From contig NZ_AUIV01000012.1 in the NCBI RefSeq assembly GCF_000423885.1, positions 7,501 through 71,500 of the forward strand: a stretch of 64,000 nucleotides of DNA, in the 5' to 3' direction. A program made the translations under genes and the position numbers. Origin of the DNA: Thermomonas fusca DSM 15424 (lineage in GTDB: Bacteria; Pseudomonadota; Gammaproteobacteria; Xanthomonadales; Xanthomonadaceae). A model generated the notes under the pieces. That model did not search any database. It was given only the letters and a program-made list of their open reading frames with translations, and was not told where the DNA came from. This document shows positions 21,558-30,976 of this stretch, in pieces. Each line of letters starts with the position of its first letter. The stretch's first letter is position 1.

Positions 21558-21892
21558 GGCACAATTGCAGGAAGGGCAGACGTTCAGACCTTTCTCTTGC
21601 CCTCACAGAAACCGGAAGGAGCGACGCGTCGCGCCGGGCACGCAGTACCGCAGCAGCCCCGAACACTTATGACGCATAACGTCACATGCAGACAAAAAGT
21701 GCCATACACTCTCCACGGCTCTGGTGCCGCCAGCCGTGACGGCGGCCACAGAACGGCCACCCATGCCCACTTGTCCGCATTTGGCATGAATCCTGCGTTA
21801 TAACTTTCGCACGTGCACCGCGCCCCAGGTCGGGACCGGTACCGGCGGGAACGCAGCACGTGAACCACCCAACCAACCCTAGGGGATACACC
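21558..21892. other. 335-nt intergenic region upstream of the first pilin
   Basis: Contains the sigma-54 promoter of the first pilin (21782-21797) and, 100 nt before it, an inverted repeat TGACG-N5-CGTCA (21670-21684) in the position of a PilR or IHF site. Otherwise no gene or other signal seen. Confidence 0.6.
21782..21797 (+). promoter_or_regulatory. Sigma-54 promoter of pilin gene 1
   Basis: TGGCATG-AATC-CTGCG matches the -24/-12 consensus TGGCAYR-N4-NTGCW except for the final base. It sits about 95 nt upstream of the pilin ATG, and PilR is encoded nearby. Confidence 0.82.
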
Positions 21893-22246
21893 ATGAACAA
21901 GCAGCAAGGCTTCACCCTGATCGAACTGATGATCGTCGTCGCGATCATCGCCATCCTGGCCGCCATCGCGCTGCCGGCGTACAACAACTACCGCGTCCGT
22001 GCAGCCGAGAACGCATGCCTCGGCGAAGCCAAGGCGTTCATGAACTCGTACGTCTCCGCAGTCAAGGGCGGCTTCTCGACGGCTGCACTCCCGGCCTATA
22101 CGGCTGCCGCCTGCACCAACACTACCCCGCCGACCGCCGCACAGGTCGAGGCAACCACCGCTACTAATGTCACCTTCAACTCGCAGTCTCCGGGCGTGCG
22201 CGATGCCGTTTGCGCGTCGAACTCGGCCACCTGCCGCCTGCAGTAA
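21893..22246 (+). CDS. pilA: Type IV pilin, copy 1
   Basis: 117 aa from ATG 21893, AGGGGA 9 nt upstream. Class IVa prepilin: leader MNKQQG, cleaved before F7, giving a mature [13 protein letters not shown] with Glu at +5. The hydrophobic helix is followed by a short Ala/Thr-rich globular part with cysteines in AACTN, AVCAS and ATCRLQ, the last pair able to form the C-terminal disulfide loop. Unusually small for a major pilin (about 111 mature residues). PilD cleaves it, PilB and PilC assemble it. Own sigma-54 promoter and own terminator. Confidence 0.92.
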   Translation: MNKQQGFTLIELMIVVAIIAILAAIALPAYNNYRVRAAENACLGEAKAFMNSYVSAVKGGFSTAALPAYTAAACTNTTPPTAAQVEATTATNVTFNSQSPGVRDAVCASNSATCRLQ

Positions 22247-22285
22247 GGCAAGCTAAGGAGCAGATTAGCTACTGCTCAGTTGGAC

Positions 22286-22317
22286 AAAAACCCCGCCCTT
22301 GCAGGCGGGGTTTTTTT
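22286..22317 (+). terminator. Terminator after pilin 1
   Basis: Stem of CCCCGCC / GGCGGGG extended by A-T pairs, loop CTTGCA, followed by seven T. It separates the first pilin from the second, which has its own promoter. Confidence 0.93.
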
Positions 22318-22331
22318 AGTTATGCACCACA

Positions 22332-22347
22332 TGGCACGCATCTTGCT
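22332..22347 (+). promoter_or_regulatory. Perfect sigma-54 promoter of pilin gene 2
   Basis: TGGCACG-CATC-TTGCT matches the full -24/-12 consensus. It lies 36 nt upstream of the second pilin ATG; no terminator is visible between that pilin and the sugar genes, so it may drive the whole locus. Confidence 0.9.
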
Positions 22348-22382
22348 CGGACTTATGTGTAGCACTACTTCGGATCTCAGCC

Positions 22383-22724
22383 ATGCGCCGCATAAGTACT
22401 GGTTTTACCTTAATAGAGCTGATGATCGTGGTAGCGATCATCGCAATCCTCGCAGCCATCGCCCTGCCGGCGTACAACAACTATCGAAAGAGCGCATCTG
22501 AGAACGCCTGCCTAGCCGAAGCCAAGGCATATGCCAACAATGCGCTGGTCATTCTGTATGACGAACAGACCCCGCCTGCCGCAACTCCAAGCGCCTGCGC
22601 AAACATCACCGGCGGTGCAAGCATCGGCGACACCGTAACGGGCACGCCACGCACACCCGGCACCCGCACCACCACCTGCCAGATGGACGGCGCCAGCGGC
22701 CAGGGCAGCTGCAGCTTGAACTGA
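22383..22724 (+). CDS. pilA: Type IV pilin, copy 2
   Basis: 113 aa. Leader MRRISTG, cleaved before F8 to give [13 protein letters not shown]. The first 29 residues after cleavage (to YNNYR) are identical to copy 1 but the codons differ widely (TTA, ATA, CGA, CTA used here), so the copy is old or brought in. The globular part differs, with cysteines in [18 protein letters not shown] and GSCSLN. Its perfect sigma-54 promoter and the adjoining glycosyltransferase suggest this is the pilin that is modified. No Shine-Dalgarno is clear. Confidence 0.9.
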   Translation: MRRISTGFTLIELMIVVAIIAILAAIALPAYNNYRKSASENACLAEAKAYANNALVILYDEQTPPAATPSACANITGGASIGDTVTGTPRTPGTRTTTCQMDGASGQGSCSLN

Positions 22725-22788
22725 CCCCCCGCACCGTCAGAACAACGCCTCAGGCTATCCTAGGCAGCCACACAATCCGGGCTGCAAC

Positions 22789-24639
22789 ATGGCAGACAAG
22801 CCGATCCATTTTTACCTGCTTGCCCTCGTTTGCAGCCTGCTGGTCGCCCTTGTGTTTTGCACGGGACTGGGCGGCGACTTCATTTTCGACGACAAACCGA
22901 CTTTCATCAGCAATACCGCTGTCCAGATCACCTCGCTGGACGCTGCATCACTGCAACGGGCCGCCTATAGCTTCAACGCCGGCAGCGGTTCACGCGCCCT
23001 GCCCATGCTCAGCTTCGCGCTGGACTACTGGCGCGCCGGCCTGGATCCCACCGCGTTCAAGATCACCAATATCGCTATCCACGGCCTGACCATGCTGGCA
23101 TTGGCCGCATGGTTCCGGCTGCTGCTTGTCATGGCCGGCTGGCCGCCCCGGCGGATCCCATACGCGGCGCTGGCCTTGGCGCTGGCCTGGGCAGTCCATC
23201 CGCTGCAGGTCTCCTCCGTGTTGTACGTCGTCCAGCGCATGCAGACGATGGGAACACTGTTCCTCGTGCTAGCACTTTACGCATACCTAAAGATGCGCCA
23301 AGCGCAAATTGCCGGCGAGCGCAGCCGCCAATACGGCGTGCTTGTCGGTCTGTGCTGGGTGTTGGCGTTGGCCAGCAAGGAAGATTCCGCCCTGTTGCCC
23401 GCCTACACCTTGGCGCTGGAACTCACCGTGCTGCGCTTCAAGGCTGCCAGCCCGGCCATGACCCGTGGCCTGAAGCGCGGCTATCTTGCCCTGACCCTGC
23501 TCGGGATGGCCGCCTTCTTCCTGATTGCGGTCCCACATTACTGGTCTTGGGACGCCTATCGCTACCGCACGTTCAACAGCCCGGAACGCCTGCTGACGCA
23601 GGCGCGCGTTCTGGTGATGTACCTGTGGCAGGTCGTTCTGCCATTGCCATCGCACATGCCGTTTTACTACGACTGGCTGCAACCCTCGCGCGGACTGCTG
23701 CAGCCTTGGACCACCCTTGCCAGCTTGCTGCTGATCCCCGCCATCCTGGGGACTGCCTGGTACTTGCGCCGCCGCCGACCGCTCTTTGCACTGGGCATTT
23801 TTCTGTTCTTTGCCGGGCACTTCATCTCAAGCAATATCGTCGGGCTTGAGTTGGCGTTCGAGCACCGAAACCATTTTCCGCTGATAGGGGCTGTTCTAGC
23901 GTTTGGCGACCTGGGTTCCATCGCCTTCTCAAAGGTCGGGCTCAAACCCAAATCAGCTGTCGCCATCAGCTGCGCACTCGTCGGAGCGCTGGGGGCCACC
24001 ACAATGGCTCGCGCCTCCATCTGGAGCAGCCCGATTGGGTTCGCCAAATATACTGCCTCGCTATTGCCGCAATCGGAACGCGCACAAGGGGAGCTATGCC
24101 TCGCCTACTTCGATCGCAGCAATGAAAACCCGGACAGCCCTTATTTCGCACAAGCCGTCGCCACGTGCGCCAAAGGGGCAGAAGTCCCAGACGGCGCCAC
24201 TGCACTCACCAACCTCGTCATACTCAAGACAATCAATGGCAGCGTAACCCAGGTGGATTGGAATCGCCTTTTCGAACGAATGCAGATCGTTACCATGTCC
24301 ACGAGCAACACTGACGTGGTTTGGCATTTGGTTAGATACTCTAATCGCGACCCACGCGTAAATCCACGCAACGTCACCCGCATCGTAGACATTGTTGACA
24401 GTCGAACCGAATTCCGTCCCATGGACTACGCCGCATTAGGCTATTACGCCGCCAAGAACAAGCTGGACGAGCATGCTTTTCGTTATTTCATGAAGGCCGC
24501 AGAGGCGGTGAAAAATCGAAATTTCCCGGCAATGTTGGTTGCAGATTTGCGGTCAGAAGGCTACACAGCACTAGCCGACGAGGTGGAAGCTGCAGTCCAG
24601 ACAGGAAGACTCCCCGCCACCAAACCGGATCTCCCATGA
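22789..24639 (+). CDS. TMTC-like GT-C membrane protein, candidate pilin O-glycosyltransferase
   Basis: 616 aa. About ten membrane helices occupy 8-400. An acidic first loop [12 protein letters not shown] (D34-D35) is followed by [20 protein letters not shown] at about 143-162, a signature of TMTC/GT-C proteins that take sugars from polyprenyl phosphate. [11 protein letters not shown] and [15 protein letters not shown] follow. The C-terminal 200 residues are a TPR-like helical domain that would lie in the periplasm. It starts 64 nt after pilin 2, as TfpW- and TfpO-type enzymes do, and its stop overlaps rfbF (ATGA). Base use drops toward AT in the last third, a sign of transfer. Role is inferred. 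Confidence 0.62.
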   Translation: MADKPIHFYLLALVCSLLVALVFCTGLGGDFIFDDKPTFISNTAVQITSLDAASLQRAAYSFNAGSGSRALPMLSFALDYWRAGLDPTAFKITNIAIHGLTMLALAAWFRLLLVMAGWPPRRIPYAALALALAWAVHPLQVSSVLYVVQRMQTMGTLFLVLALYAYLKMRQAQIAGERSRQYGVLVGLCWVLALASKEDSALLPAYTLALELTVLRFKAASPAMTRGLKRGYLALTLLGMAAFFLIAVPHYWSWDAYRYRTFNSPERLLTQARVLVMYLWQVVLPLPSHMPFYYDWLQPSRGLLQPWTTLASLLLIPAILGTAWYLRRRRPLFALGIFLFFAGHFISSNIVGLELAFEHRNHFPLIGAVLAFGDLGSIAFSKVGLKPKSAVAISCALVGALGATTMARASIWSSPIGFAKYTASLLPQSERAQGELCLAYFDRSNENPDSPYFAQAVATCAKGAEVPDGATALTNLVILKTINGSVTQVDWNRLFERMQIVTMSTSNTDVVWHLVRYSNRDPRVNPRNVTRIVDIVDSRTEFRPMDYAALGYYAAKNKLDEHAFRYFMKAAEAVKNRNFPAMLVADLRSEGYTALADEVEAAVQTGRLPATKPDLP

Positions 24640-25406
24640 AAGCCGTCATCCTCGCCGGCGGTCTTGGCACGCGCATCAGCGAAGAAACCACGGTACGACC
24701 CAAGCCCATGGTCGAGGTCGGTGGCATGCCGGTGCTGTGGCACATCCTCAAGACCTACTCGCACCACGGCGTCAACGACTTCGTCATTTGCCTTGGCTAC
24801 AAGGGCTACATGATCAAGGAGTACTTCGCCAACTACTTTCTGCACATGTCCGACGTCACGTTCGACATGCGCACCAACCAGTTGGAAGTGCATGAGAAAC
24901 ACGCCGAGCCTTGGCGGGTAACTCTGGTCGATACTGGCAACGAAACGCAGACCGGCGGACGCCTGAAGCGAGTACGTCCATACTTGGACAATGAGACCTT
25001 CTTCTTCACCTATGGCGATGGCGTAGCCGATATCGACATCGGTGCGGAACTGGCCTTCCATCGTGAGAAAGGCGCACTTGCCACCATGTGCGCCGTGCAG
25101 CCGCCGGGGCGTTTCGGCGCCATCGACATCGAGGACCATCGCATCACCCGCTTCGAGGAAAAACCGGTCGGTGATGGCAGCTGGATCAACGGCGGCTACT
25201 TCGTGCTGGAACCCGGCGCCCTCGATTACATCGAAGACGACGACACCATCTGGGAGCGCGCCCCGCTGGAACGACTTGCACGGGATGGGCAACTGTCGGC
25301 GTACCCACATCGCGGGTTCTGGCAGCCCATGGATACCCTGCGCGACAAGACCAAGCTGGAAGAGCTGTGGCACTCGGGCAATGCGCCGTGGAAAGTATGG
25401 CCCTGA
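24636..25406 (+). CDS. rfbF: Glucose-1-phosphate cytidylyltransferase
   Basis: 256 aa. Nucleotidyltransferase loop [18 protein letters not shown], then [30 protein letters not shown] and [18 protein letters not shown], which together are diagnostic of RfbF/DdhA. Makes CDP-glucose and PPi from CTP and glucose 1-phosphate. The ATG overlaps the preceding stop by 4 nt. First dedicated step of the CDP-sugar part of the locus. Confidence 0.95.
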   Translation: MKAVILAGGLGTRISEETTVRPKPMVEVGGMPVLWHILKTYSHHGVNDFVICLGYKGYMIKEYFANYFLHMSDVTFDMRTNQLEVHEKHAEPWRVTLVDTGNETQTGGRLKRVRPYLDNETFFFTYGDGVADIDIGAELAFHREKGALATMCAVQPPGRFGAIDIEDHRITRFEEKPVGDGSWINGGYFVLEPGALDYIEDDDTIWERAPLERLARDGQLSAYPHRGFWQPMDTLRDKTKLEELWHSGNAPWKVWP

Positions 25407-26482
25407 GCCTGTTCGGCGGCGTGTATGCAGGGCGGCGGGTACTGGTCACCGGCCATACCGGCTTCAAGGGCTCATGGCTGGTGCTGTGGCTGCGTCAATT
25501 GGGCGCGACGGTCTCGGGCCTGGCATTGGACCCGGACACTCAGCCTTCACACTGGTCGCTGCTTGACTTCGACGACGTTGCCGACTACCGGTTGGACTTG
25601 CGTAACGCCATAGCGGTGGGCCAGGTGCTGGACACGCTGCAACCCGAAGTCGTGTTCCACCTCGCCGCGCAGCCTTTGGTACGCCGCAGCTACCGCGCCC
25701 CGGCGGAGACCTTCGCCAGCAACGTGACCGGTCTGGTCAACCTGCTGGATGCCATTCGCGGCTGCCCCTCTGTGCGTGTGCTGGTCAATGCCACCACCGA
25801 CAAGGTCTATGCCGAACACGATGCGCCGGGTGGGTATCTGGAAACCGATCCACTCGGTGGACATGACCCCTACAGTGCATCCAAAGCCTGCGCGGAGCTT
25901 GTTACAGACTGCTATCGCAAGAGCTTCTTCAACGCCGCCGATGCATCAACACGGATCGCCAGCGCACGCGCAGGCAACGTCATTGGCGGCGGCGACTGGG
26001 CGGAGGACCGTCTGGTGCCCGACATCGTGCGCGCGGCCGACGCGGGGCATGCCCTGCGCATCCGCAACCCGTCGGCGGTACGCCCATGGCAACACGTGTT
26101 GGAGCCGCTTTCCGGCTATCTGCGCCTGGCGCAAATGCTCTGGCAAGACCGCGATTTTGAAGGGGCATGGAACTTCGGTCCGCGTGCGGAAGGCGAGACC
26201 AGCGTCGCAGCGCTGGCTGCACAACTCGGCGCCAGCTGGCCGGCACTGCGTATCGAGCATGATGCCGACGCACATCCGCACGAAGCCGCCGTGCTGCGCC
26301 TGAACTGTGAGAAGGCGTGCACGCAGCTGGCCTGGCAACCCGTCTGGGACCTAGCCACTACGCTTGCCCGCACCGCCGATTGGTATCGCCAGTTCCATGC
26401 ATCAGGGCAGGTTCAAAGCGCCGGCGATCTTGCGGCCTACATCGACGATGCCCGGCGGCAGGGGCTGGCATGGGTAGGATGA
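25397..26482 (+). CDS. rfbG: CDP-glucose 4,6-dehydratase
   Basis: 361 aa from ATG 25397, overlapping rfbF by 10 nt. Extended [13 protein letters not shown] (nucleotide-binding, typical of RfbG), [14 protein letters not shown], and catalytic [23 protein letters not shown] is the CDP-sugar-specific segment. Converts CDP-glucose to CDP-4-keto-6-deoxyglucose, the branching intermediate for CDP-6-deoxysugars. No rfbH (3-dehydrase) follows, so the 3-hydroxyl should be kept. Confidence 0.95.
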   Translation: MALSLFGGVYAGRRVLVTGHTGFKGSWLVLWLRQLGATVSGLALDPDTQPSHWSLLDFDDVADYRLDLRNAIAVGQVLDTLQPEVVFHLAAQPLVRRSYRAPAETFASNVTGLVNLLDAIRGCPSVRVLVNATTDKVYAEHDAPGGYLETDPLGGHDPYSASKACAELVTDCYRKSFFNAADASTRIASARAGNVIGGGDWAEDRLVPDIVRAADAGHALRIRNPSAVRPWQHVLEPLSGYLRLAQMLWQDRDFEGAWNFGPRAEGETSVAALAAQLGASWPALRIEHDADAHPHEAAVLRLNCEKACTQLAWQPVWDLATTLARTADWYRQFHASGQVQSAGDLAAYIDDARRQGLAWVG

Positions 26483-27030
26483 CGTTCCATCCCACGCCCA
26501 TTGCGGGCCTTTGCGAGATCCGGCAGGCTCCATTCGGGGATCTGCGCGGACGCTTTACTCGCTTGTTCTGCGAGCAGGAACTTGCCGCAATCCGCCCCGG
26601 ACTCCATTTCACCCAGATCAACCTCTCGCAAACCCAGGGCCGGGGTACGCTACGCGGCATGCATTACCAGTTGCCCCCCGCCGCCGAAGCCAAGCTGATC
26701 CGCTGCCTTCGCGGGCGCGTGTTCGACGTGGCAGTGGACGTCAGAGCGGGCTCGCCCACCTTCCTGCATTGGCATGCCATTGAACTTTCGGAGGATGGCA
26801 ACAACGCAGTGTTCATTCCCGAGGGCGTTGCGCATGGCTTCCAAACCTTGAGCGATGAAGCGTGGCTGCTGTACATGCATACCACCCCCTGGACGCCTGC
26901 TTGCGAAGCCGGCTTGCGGCACGACGATCCACGCCTGTCCATCGATTGGCCGATACCTGTCACCAACCGGTCTGATCGCGACAGGGGGTACGCGTCGATC
27001 GATGATGCATTCACCGGAATCGTGGCATGA
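26470..27030 (+). CDS. RmlC-like NDP-4-keto-6-deoxyhexose epimerase
   Basis: 186 aa. ATG 26470 has AGGGG 5 nt upstream; ATG 26479 overlaps the rfbG stop and is the alternative. RmlC cupin: FGDLRGRFTRLFC, INLSQTQGRGTLRGMHYQ with the base histidine, EAKLIRC with the expected Lys, and FIPEGVAHGFQTL. The acid tyrosine of LLYMH is kept, while the following conserved Tyr of the family (in DYY.P) is Trp (TTPWTP). Would epimerise C3 and/or C5 of CDP-4-keto-6-deoxyglucose; which carbon is not decidable here. Confidence 0.88.
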   Translation: MGRMTFHPTPIAGLCEIRQAPFGDLRGRFTRLFCEQELAAIRPGLHFTQINLSQTQGRGTLRGMHYQLPPAAEAKLIRCLRGRVFDVAVDVRAGSPTFLHWHAIELSEDGNNAVFIPEGVAHGFQTLSDEAWLLYMHTTPWTPACEAGLRHDDPRLSIDWPIPVTNRSDRDRGYASIDDAFTGIVA

Positions 27031-28250
27031 AGTGCCGTTTCTGCGGTACCCCGCTGCACGACGTGTTTCTCGACCTCGGCAGTGCCCCGCCGTCCAATGC
27101 CTTCCTGCGCGCGGAAGACCTTACCGCGCCGGAGACCTGGTTCCCCTTGCGCCTCTATACCTGCACTGAGTGCCATCTGGTGCAGGTAGACGAAGTGCAG
27201 AAGCACGACGCGCTGTTCTCCGGTGATTACGTCTACTTCTCTTCCTACTCGCGAAGCTGGCTGGCGCATGCCGAACGCTACGTCGCCCACGCAACAGAAC
27301 GGCTGGGTCTGGGCCCGGACAGCCTTGTGGTCGAGGTCGCTGCCAACGACGGCTATCTGCTGCAATACATCAGCGCACGCGGCATTCCCTGCGTCGGCAT
27401 CGAGCCCACCGCCAGCACGGCAGCGGCGGCGCGCGATCGCGGCATCGAGACGGTCGAGCGCTTCTTCGGCCGTGCGTTCGCGCAGGAGTTCGTGGCGGCG
27501 CGGCGCAAGGCCGATCTGGTGGTCGCCAACAACGTGCTGGCGCACGTGCCGGACGTCAATGATTTCGTTGCCGGCCTGTCCGCCGCTCTCGCGGCGGGCG
27601 GTACGATCACCCTTGAATTCCCGCATCTGCTGCAACTGGTGGCGCAGCACCAATTCGACACCGTCTATCACGAGCATTTTTCGTACTTCTCGCTTCACAC
27701 CGTCCAGCGCATTCTTGCCCGCCACGGGCTGCGCGTCTGGGATGCCGAGGAACTCCCCACCCACGGCGGCTCACTGCGGCTTTGGGTCTGCCATGCCGGC
27801 GCCGCACAACACGAAACCCCGGCAGTTGCCGACCTGCTTGCGAAAGAAGCGGGTGCCGGAATGCTGGAGATGGGCTACTACCAAGGCTTCCAACACGTTG
27901 CCGATCAGGTCAAGAACGATTTCTTGACCTTCCTGCTCGGCTGCAGACGCGACGGCAAGCAAGTCGTTGGCTACGGTGCCGCGGCCAAGGGCAACACCCT
28001 GCTCAATTACGCCGGCGTACGCCCCGATTTGCTGGGCTATGTGGTGGATGCATCGCCGCACAAGCAGGGGCGCTACCTGCCCGGCTGTCGCATCCCGGTG
28101 GTGGCCGAGGCCAGCATCCGCGATACACGCCCGGACTTCGTGGTGATCCTGCCGTGGAACTTGCGCGAGGAAATCACCGGGCAGCTGGCGTACATTCGCG
28201 AATGGGGCGGGAAGTTCGTCACCGCGGTTCCGGACATATGGATCAACTAG
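27027..28250 (+). CDS. NDP-hexose C-methyltransferase (NovU/TylC3/TcaB9 type)
   Basis: 407 aa, ATGA overlap with the epimerase gene. Three parts: a zinc module at about 3-55 (CRFCG and CTECHLVQV), a SAM-binding domain (VVEVAANDGYLLQY; about 90-240) and a C-terminal Rossmann-like domain with VVGYGAAAKGNTLLNY and HKQGRYLPG. YHEHFSYFS holds the catalytic Tyr-His-Glu-His of TcaB9-like sugar C-methyltransferases. Such enzymes put a methyl on C3 or C5, next to the 4-keto group. This enzyme points to a branched deoxysugar, unusual for pilin or LPS loci. Confidence 0.88.
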   Translation: MKCRFCGTPLHDVFLDLGSAPPSNAFLRAEDLTAPETWFPLRLYTCTECHLVQVDEVQKHDALFSGDYVYFSSYSRSWLAHAERYVAHATERLGLGPDSLVVEVAANDGYLLQYISARGIPCVGIEPTASTAAAARDRGIETVERFFGRAFAQEFVAARRKADLVVANNVLAHVPDVNDFVAGLSAALAAGGTITLEFPHLLQLVAQHQFDTVYHEHFSYFSLHTVQRILARHGLRVWDAEELPTHGGSLRLWVCHAGAAQHETPAVADLLAKEAGAGMLEMGYYQGFQHVADQVKNDFLTFLLGCRRDGKQVVGYGAAAKGNTLLNYAGVRPDLLGYVVDASPHKQGRYLPGCRIPVVAEASIRDTRPDFVVILPWNLREEITGQLAYIREWGGKFVTAVPDIWIN

Positions 28251-28253
28251 CGG

Positions 28254-29093
28254 ATGCGAATCGCCATTACAGGTGCAAGCGGTTTCATCGGGTGCCATGT
28301 GGTGCGCGAGCTTGCGGCGCGGGGTATCGAAATCACCGTAGCTAGGTTTGGGCGGCCAATCCCCGGCCTCCCCCTCTCTGCCCGGGAAGTCCCGCTGGAC
28401 ATTCATTCGCCTGCCGCCGATCCGTTTGCTGAGCTGGGAAGGCCTGACATCCTGCTCCACCTGGCTTGGTCCGGATTACCGCATTACGGCTCTCCGCATC
28501 ACCTTGAAAGCGAACTCCCGGCCCAGTTGGCATTTCTTTCCGCCTGTGTTCGCTCCGGGATCAGGCGCGTGGTCGCGACCGGGACGTGCTTCGAGTACGG
28601 ACTGGCCCTCGGCGAACTTGAAGAAAGCCACCCGCTCAGGCCCGTTACCCGGTATGGCGATGCCAAGGCGCGCCTGTTCGAAGGGATGTCACTACTGCGT
28701 GAATCGGTTCCCTTCGAATTCGCGTGGCCGCGCCTCTTCTACCTGTTCGGTCCGGGTCAATCCGCCAACTCGATCTATTCGCAGCTTCATGCCGCTATCG
28801 AGCGCAACGATGCGACCTTCGCCATGTCAGGGGGCGAACAAGTTCGCGACTACCTGCCTGCCGCGGAGGCCGCAACCCTTCTGGTGGACGTCGCCATCCA
28901 CGCCGGAGATGCGGGCGCCATCAACCTCTGTAGCGGAATCCCGGTGAAACTGGTCGATCAAGTCGCCCGTTGGATTGCCGAATCCGGCTCATCAATCCGC
29001 ATGGAACTCGGCCGACTGCCGTACCCTGAATTCGAGCCTATGGCGTTCTGGGGCTCGCGCCGTAAACTGAACCAGGTCTTGGGGGGCACGTGA
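28254..29093 (+). CDS. NAD(P)-dependent epimerase/4-ketoreductase-like SDR
   Basis: 279 aa extended SDR. GASGFIGCHVV at the N-terminus, VVATGTCFEYG (a Thr-Ser-type catalytic position), and TRYGDAK with the catalytic Tyr and Lys. The C-terminal half is substrate-binding (FGPGQSANSIYS). Family members reduce 4-keto groups or epimerise NDP-sugars; next to a C-methyltransferase, a 4-ketoreductase of the NovS/TylC2 kind is the likely role (inference). It starts 3 nt after the methyltransferase stop and its own stop overlaps the next GTG. Confidence 0.82.
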   Translation: MRIAITGASGFIGCHVVRELAARGIEITVARFGRPIPGLPLSAREVPLDIHSPAADPFAELGRPDILLHLAWSGLPHYGSPHHLESELPAQLAFLSACVRSGIRRVVATGTCFEYGLALGELEESHPLRPVTRYGDAKARLFEGMSLLRESVPFEFAWPRLFYLFGPGQSANSIYSQLHAAIERNDATFAMSGGEQVRDYLPAAEAATLLVDVAIHAGDAGAINLCSGIPVKLVDQVARWIAESGSSIRMELGRLPYPEFEPMAFWGSRRKLNQVLGGT

Positions 29094-30154
29094 CGAGCCG
29101 CATTCTCTTCGAGGCCAGGAACGTCCCCGCCTACCAAAACAAGATGTTCGAAACGCGGGAGGCGGCCCTCGCCTGCCCGACTGGCGACGTGGTTATCGCT
29201 CAAGACCCTGCCAGTGGGCTTGTCCGAAACATCGCTTACGAGCCGGGCATCCTGAGTTACGACGAGACCTACCAGAATGAGCAGGGAAACTCCGCTCAAT
29301 TCCGCGACCACCTGGATCAGGTGCTCGCCAAAGTCACATCAGCTTTCGGCTCCCGCGACATCCTCGAAATAGGGTGCGGGAAGGGGCTTTTCGTCGAGTT
29401 GATGCGAGACCGCGGGCTACGCGCACGCGGGATCGACGATGCCTACGAGGGCCATGCCCCCTACATTGAAAAGCGCCATTTCGGGGCGGCCGTCGAGACC
29501 TGTGTCGATGCCATCGTTCTTCGGCACGTGCTCGAGCACATCCCGGACCCGCAAGGATTCCTGCACCTGATCGCTGCTGCAAACGGCCATCGTGGCCTGA
29601 TCTACATTGAAGTCCCTTGCTTCGACTGGATCATGCGCAACCGCGCATGGTTCGATGTTTTCTATGAACACGTGAACTACTTCCGCCTCGATGACTTCCA
29701 CCGGCTTTTCGGCCAAGTAAACGACTCCGGACACCTGTTCGGTGGCCAGTACCTCTACGCCATTGCAGACCTATCATCACTGCGTACCGAACTCCCCGCT
29801 TCGGCCAGGATCGATTTCCCGGCGGATTTCACCCGCGCGCTGGATTCATTGGCTGAACAGGCACTTGCAGCGCCACTACGCCGTCGCGTCATCTGGGGTG
29901 CAGCCGCGAAGGGCGTGATGTTCTCCCACTGCCTCGGGCATCGCGGCGTGGCTTTCGATGCCGCCGTCGACATCAACCCCGGTAAGCAGGGCCGCTACCT
30001 CGCCTCCAGTGGACTCAGGGTGGCCTCCCCGGAGCAGGTGCTTGACGGTCTACCACCCGGCAGCGACATCTATGTCATGAATTCCAACTACCTGCCCGAA
30101 GTCTCCGAGGCAGGTGGCAATCTATTCCGGTACATCCCCGTGGACAAGACATGA
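29090..30154 (+). CDS. SAM methyltransferase, zinc-less relative of the C-methyltransferase
   Basis: 354 aa, GTG start overlapping the previous stop. SAM fold with ILEIGCGKGLFVELM and VLRHVLEHIPDP, and FYEHVNYF in place of YHEHFSYF. The C-terminal domain repeats that of the 27027 gene (VIWGAAAKGVMF; NPGKQGRYLASSG). The N-terminal region, which carries CxxC zinc ligands in the relative, has none here. It may methylate a different carbon or oxygen, or have another role. Product not predictable from sequence alone. Confidence 0.8.
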   Translation: MTSRILFEARNVPAYQNKMFETREAALACPTGDVVIAQDPASGLVRNIAYEPGILSYDETYQNEQGNSAQFRDHLDQVLAKVTSAFGSRDILEIGCGKGLFVELMRDRGLRARGIDDAYEGHAPYIEKRHFGAAVETCVDAIVLRHVLEHIPDPQGFLHLIAAANGHRGLIYIEVPCFDWIMRNRAWFDVFYEHVNYFRLDDFHRLFGQVNDSGHLFGGQYLYAIADLSSLRTELPASARIDFPADFTRALDSLAEQALAAPLRRRVIWGAAAKGVMFSHCLGHRGVAFDAAVDINPGKQGRYLASSGLRVASPEQVLDGLPPGSDIYVMNSNYLPEVSEAGGNLFRYIPVDKT

Positions 30155-30918
30155 ACAACTTCGAAAGCGAGACTCGGGCACGAGTTGCCCGCAATGCCGC
30201 GGACACCGGATTGCAGGAAGCTGCCCGCGGCTTCATGGGTGTTTCGATTCGCGCGCAATACTCGTACAACTATTCCTGGCTTGGCCGCCCGATCATCCAG
30301 TATCCGCAGGACATGGTTGCGATCCAGGAACTCATCTGGAAGACCCGGCCCGACCTGATCATCGAGACCGGCATCGCCCATGGCGGCTCGCTGATCCTCA
30401 GTGCGTCCATGATGGCGCTGCTGGACTATTGCGCGGCCGTGGAGTCCGGCCAGCCACTTGATCCAAAGGGACCTTGCAGGCGAGTGCTGGGCGTCGATAT
30501 CGACATCCGCGCGCACAACCGCGAGGCCATCGATGCCCACCCGATGGCACATCGCATCGACATGCTGCAGGGTTCATCCATTGCACCGGACATCGTCGCT
30601 GAAGTACACAAGCGCGCGCAGGGACACGAGCGGGTGCTGGTGATCCTGGATTCCAACCACACCCATGAGCACGTGTTGGCGGAACTGGACGCCTATGCCC
30701 CCCTGGTCAGCCCGGGTAGCTATTGCGTGGTGTTCGACACGGTGATCGAAGACCTGCCCGCAGGGATGTATCCCGACCGGCCGTGGGATGTTGGCGACAA
30801 CCCGAAGACCGCCGTGCGCGAGTTCCTTTCGCGCAACTCCGACTTCGTGGTGGACGAAGACATCGAAGCCAAGTTGCTGATAACCGTCGCACCCGGCGGC
30901 TATTTGCGCCGCATCTAG
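30151..30918 (+). CDS. CmcI-like (cephalosporin hydroxylase family) O-methyltransferase
   Basis: 255 aa, ATGA overlap. LIIETGIAHGGSLILSASMM is the SAM pocket, VLGVDIDIRAHN and VLVILDSNHTHEHVL carry the metal-binding acids. The family is named for CmcI but includes rhamnosyl O-methyltransferases and TylF/MycE-like sugar enzymes. In this operon, O-methylation of the deoxysugar is the likely job (inference). The downstream GT2 gene starts 58 nt later. Confidence 0.83.
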   Translation: MNNFESETRARVARNAADTGLQEAARGFMGVSIRAQYSYNYSWLGRPIIQYPQDMVAIQELIWKTRPDLIIETGIAHGGSLILSASMMALLDYCAAVESGQPLDPKGPCRRVLGVDIDIRAHNREAIDAHPMAHRIDMLQGSSIAPDIVAEVHKRAQGHERVLVILDSNHTHEHVLAELDAYAPLVSPGSYCVVFDTVIEDLPAGMYPDRPWDVGDNPKTAVREFLSRNSDFVVDEDIEAKLLITVAPGGYLRRI

Positions 30919-30976
30919 CGCCTGTCGTTGATGCAGGTTCTTCAACACCCAACCACGCCGCTCGCCATCATCCAAC

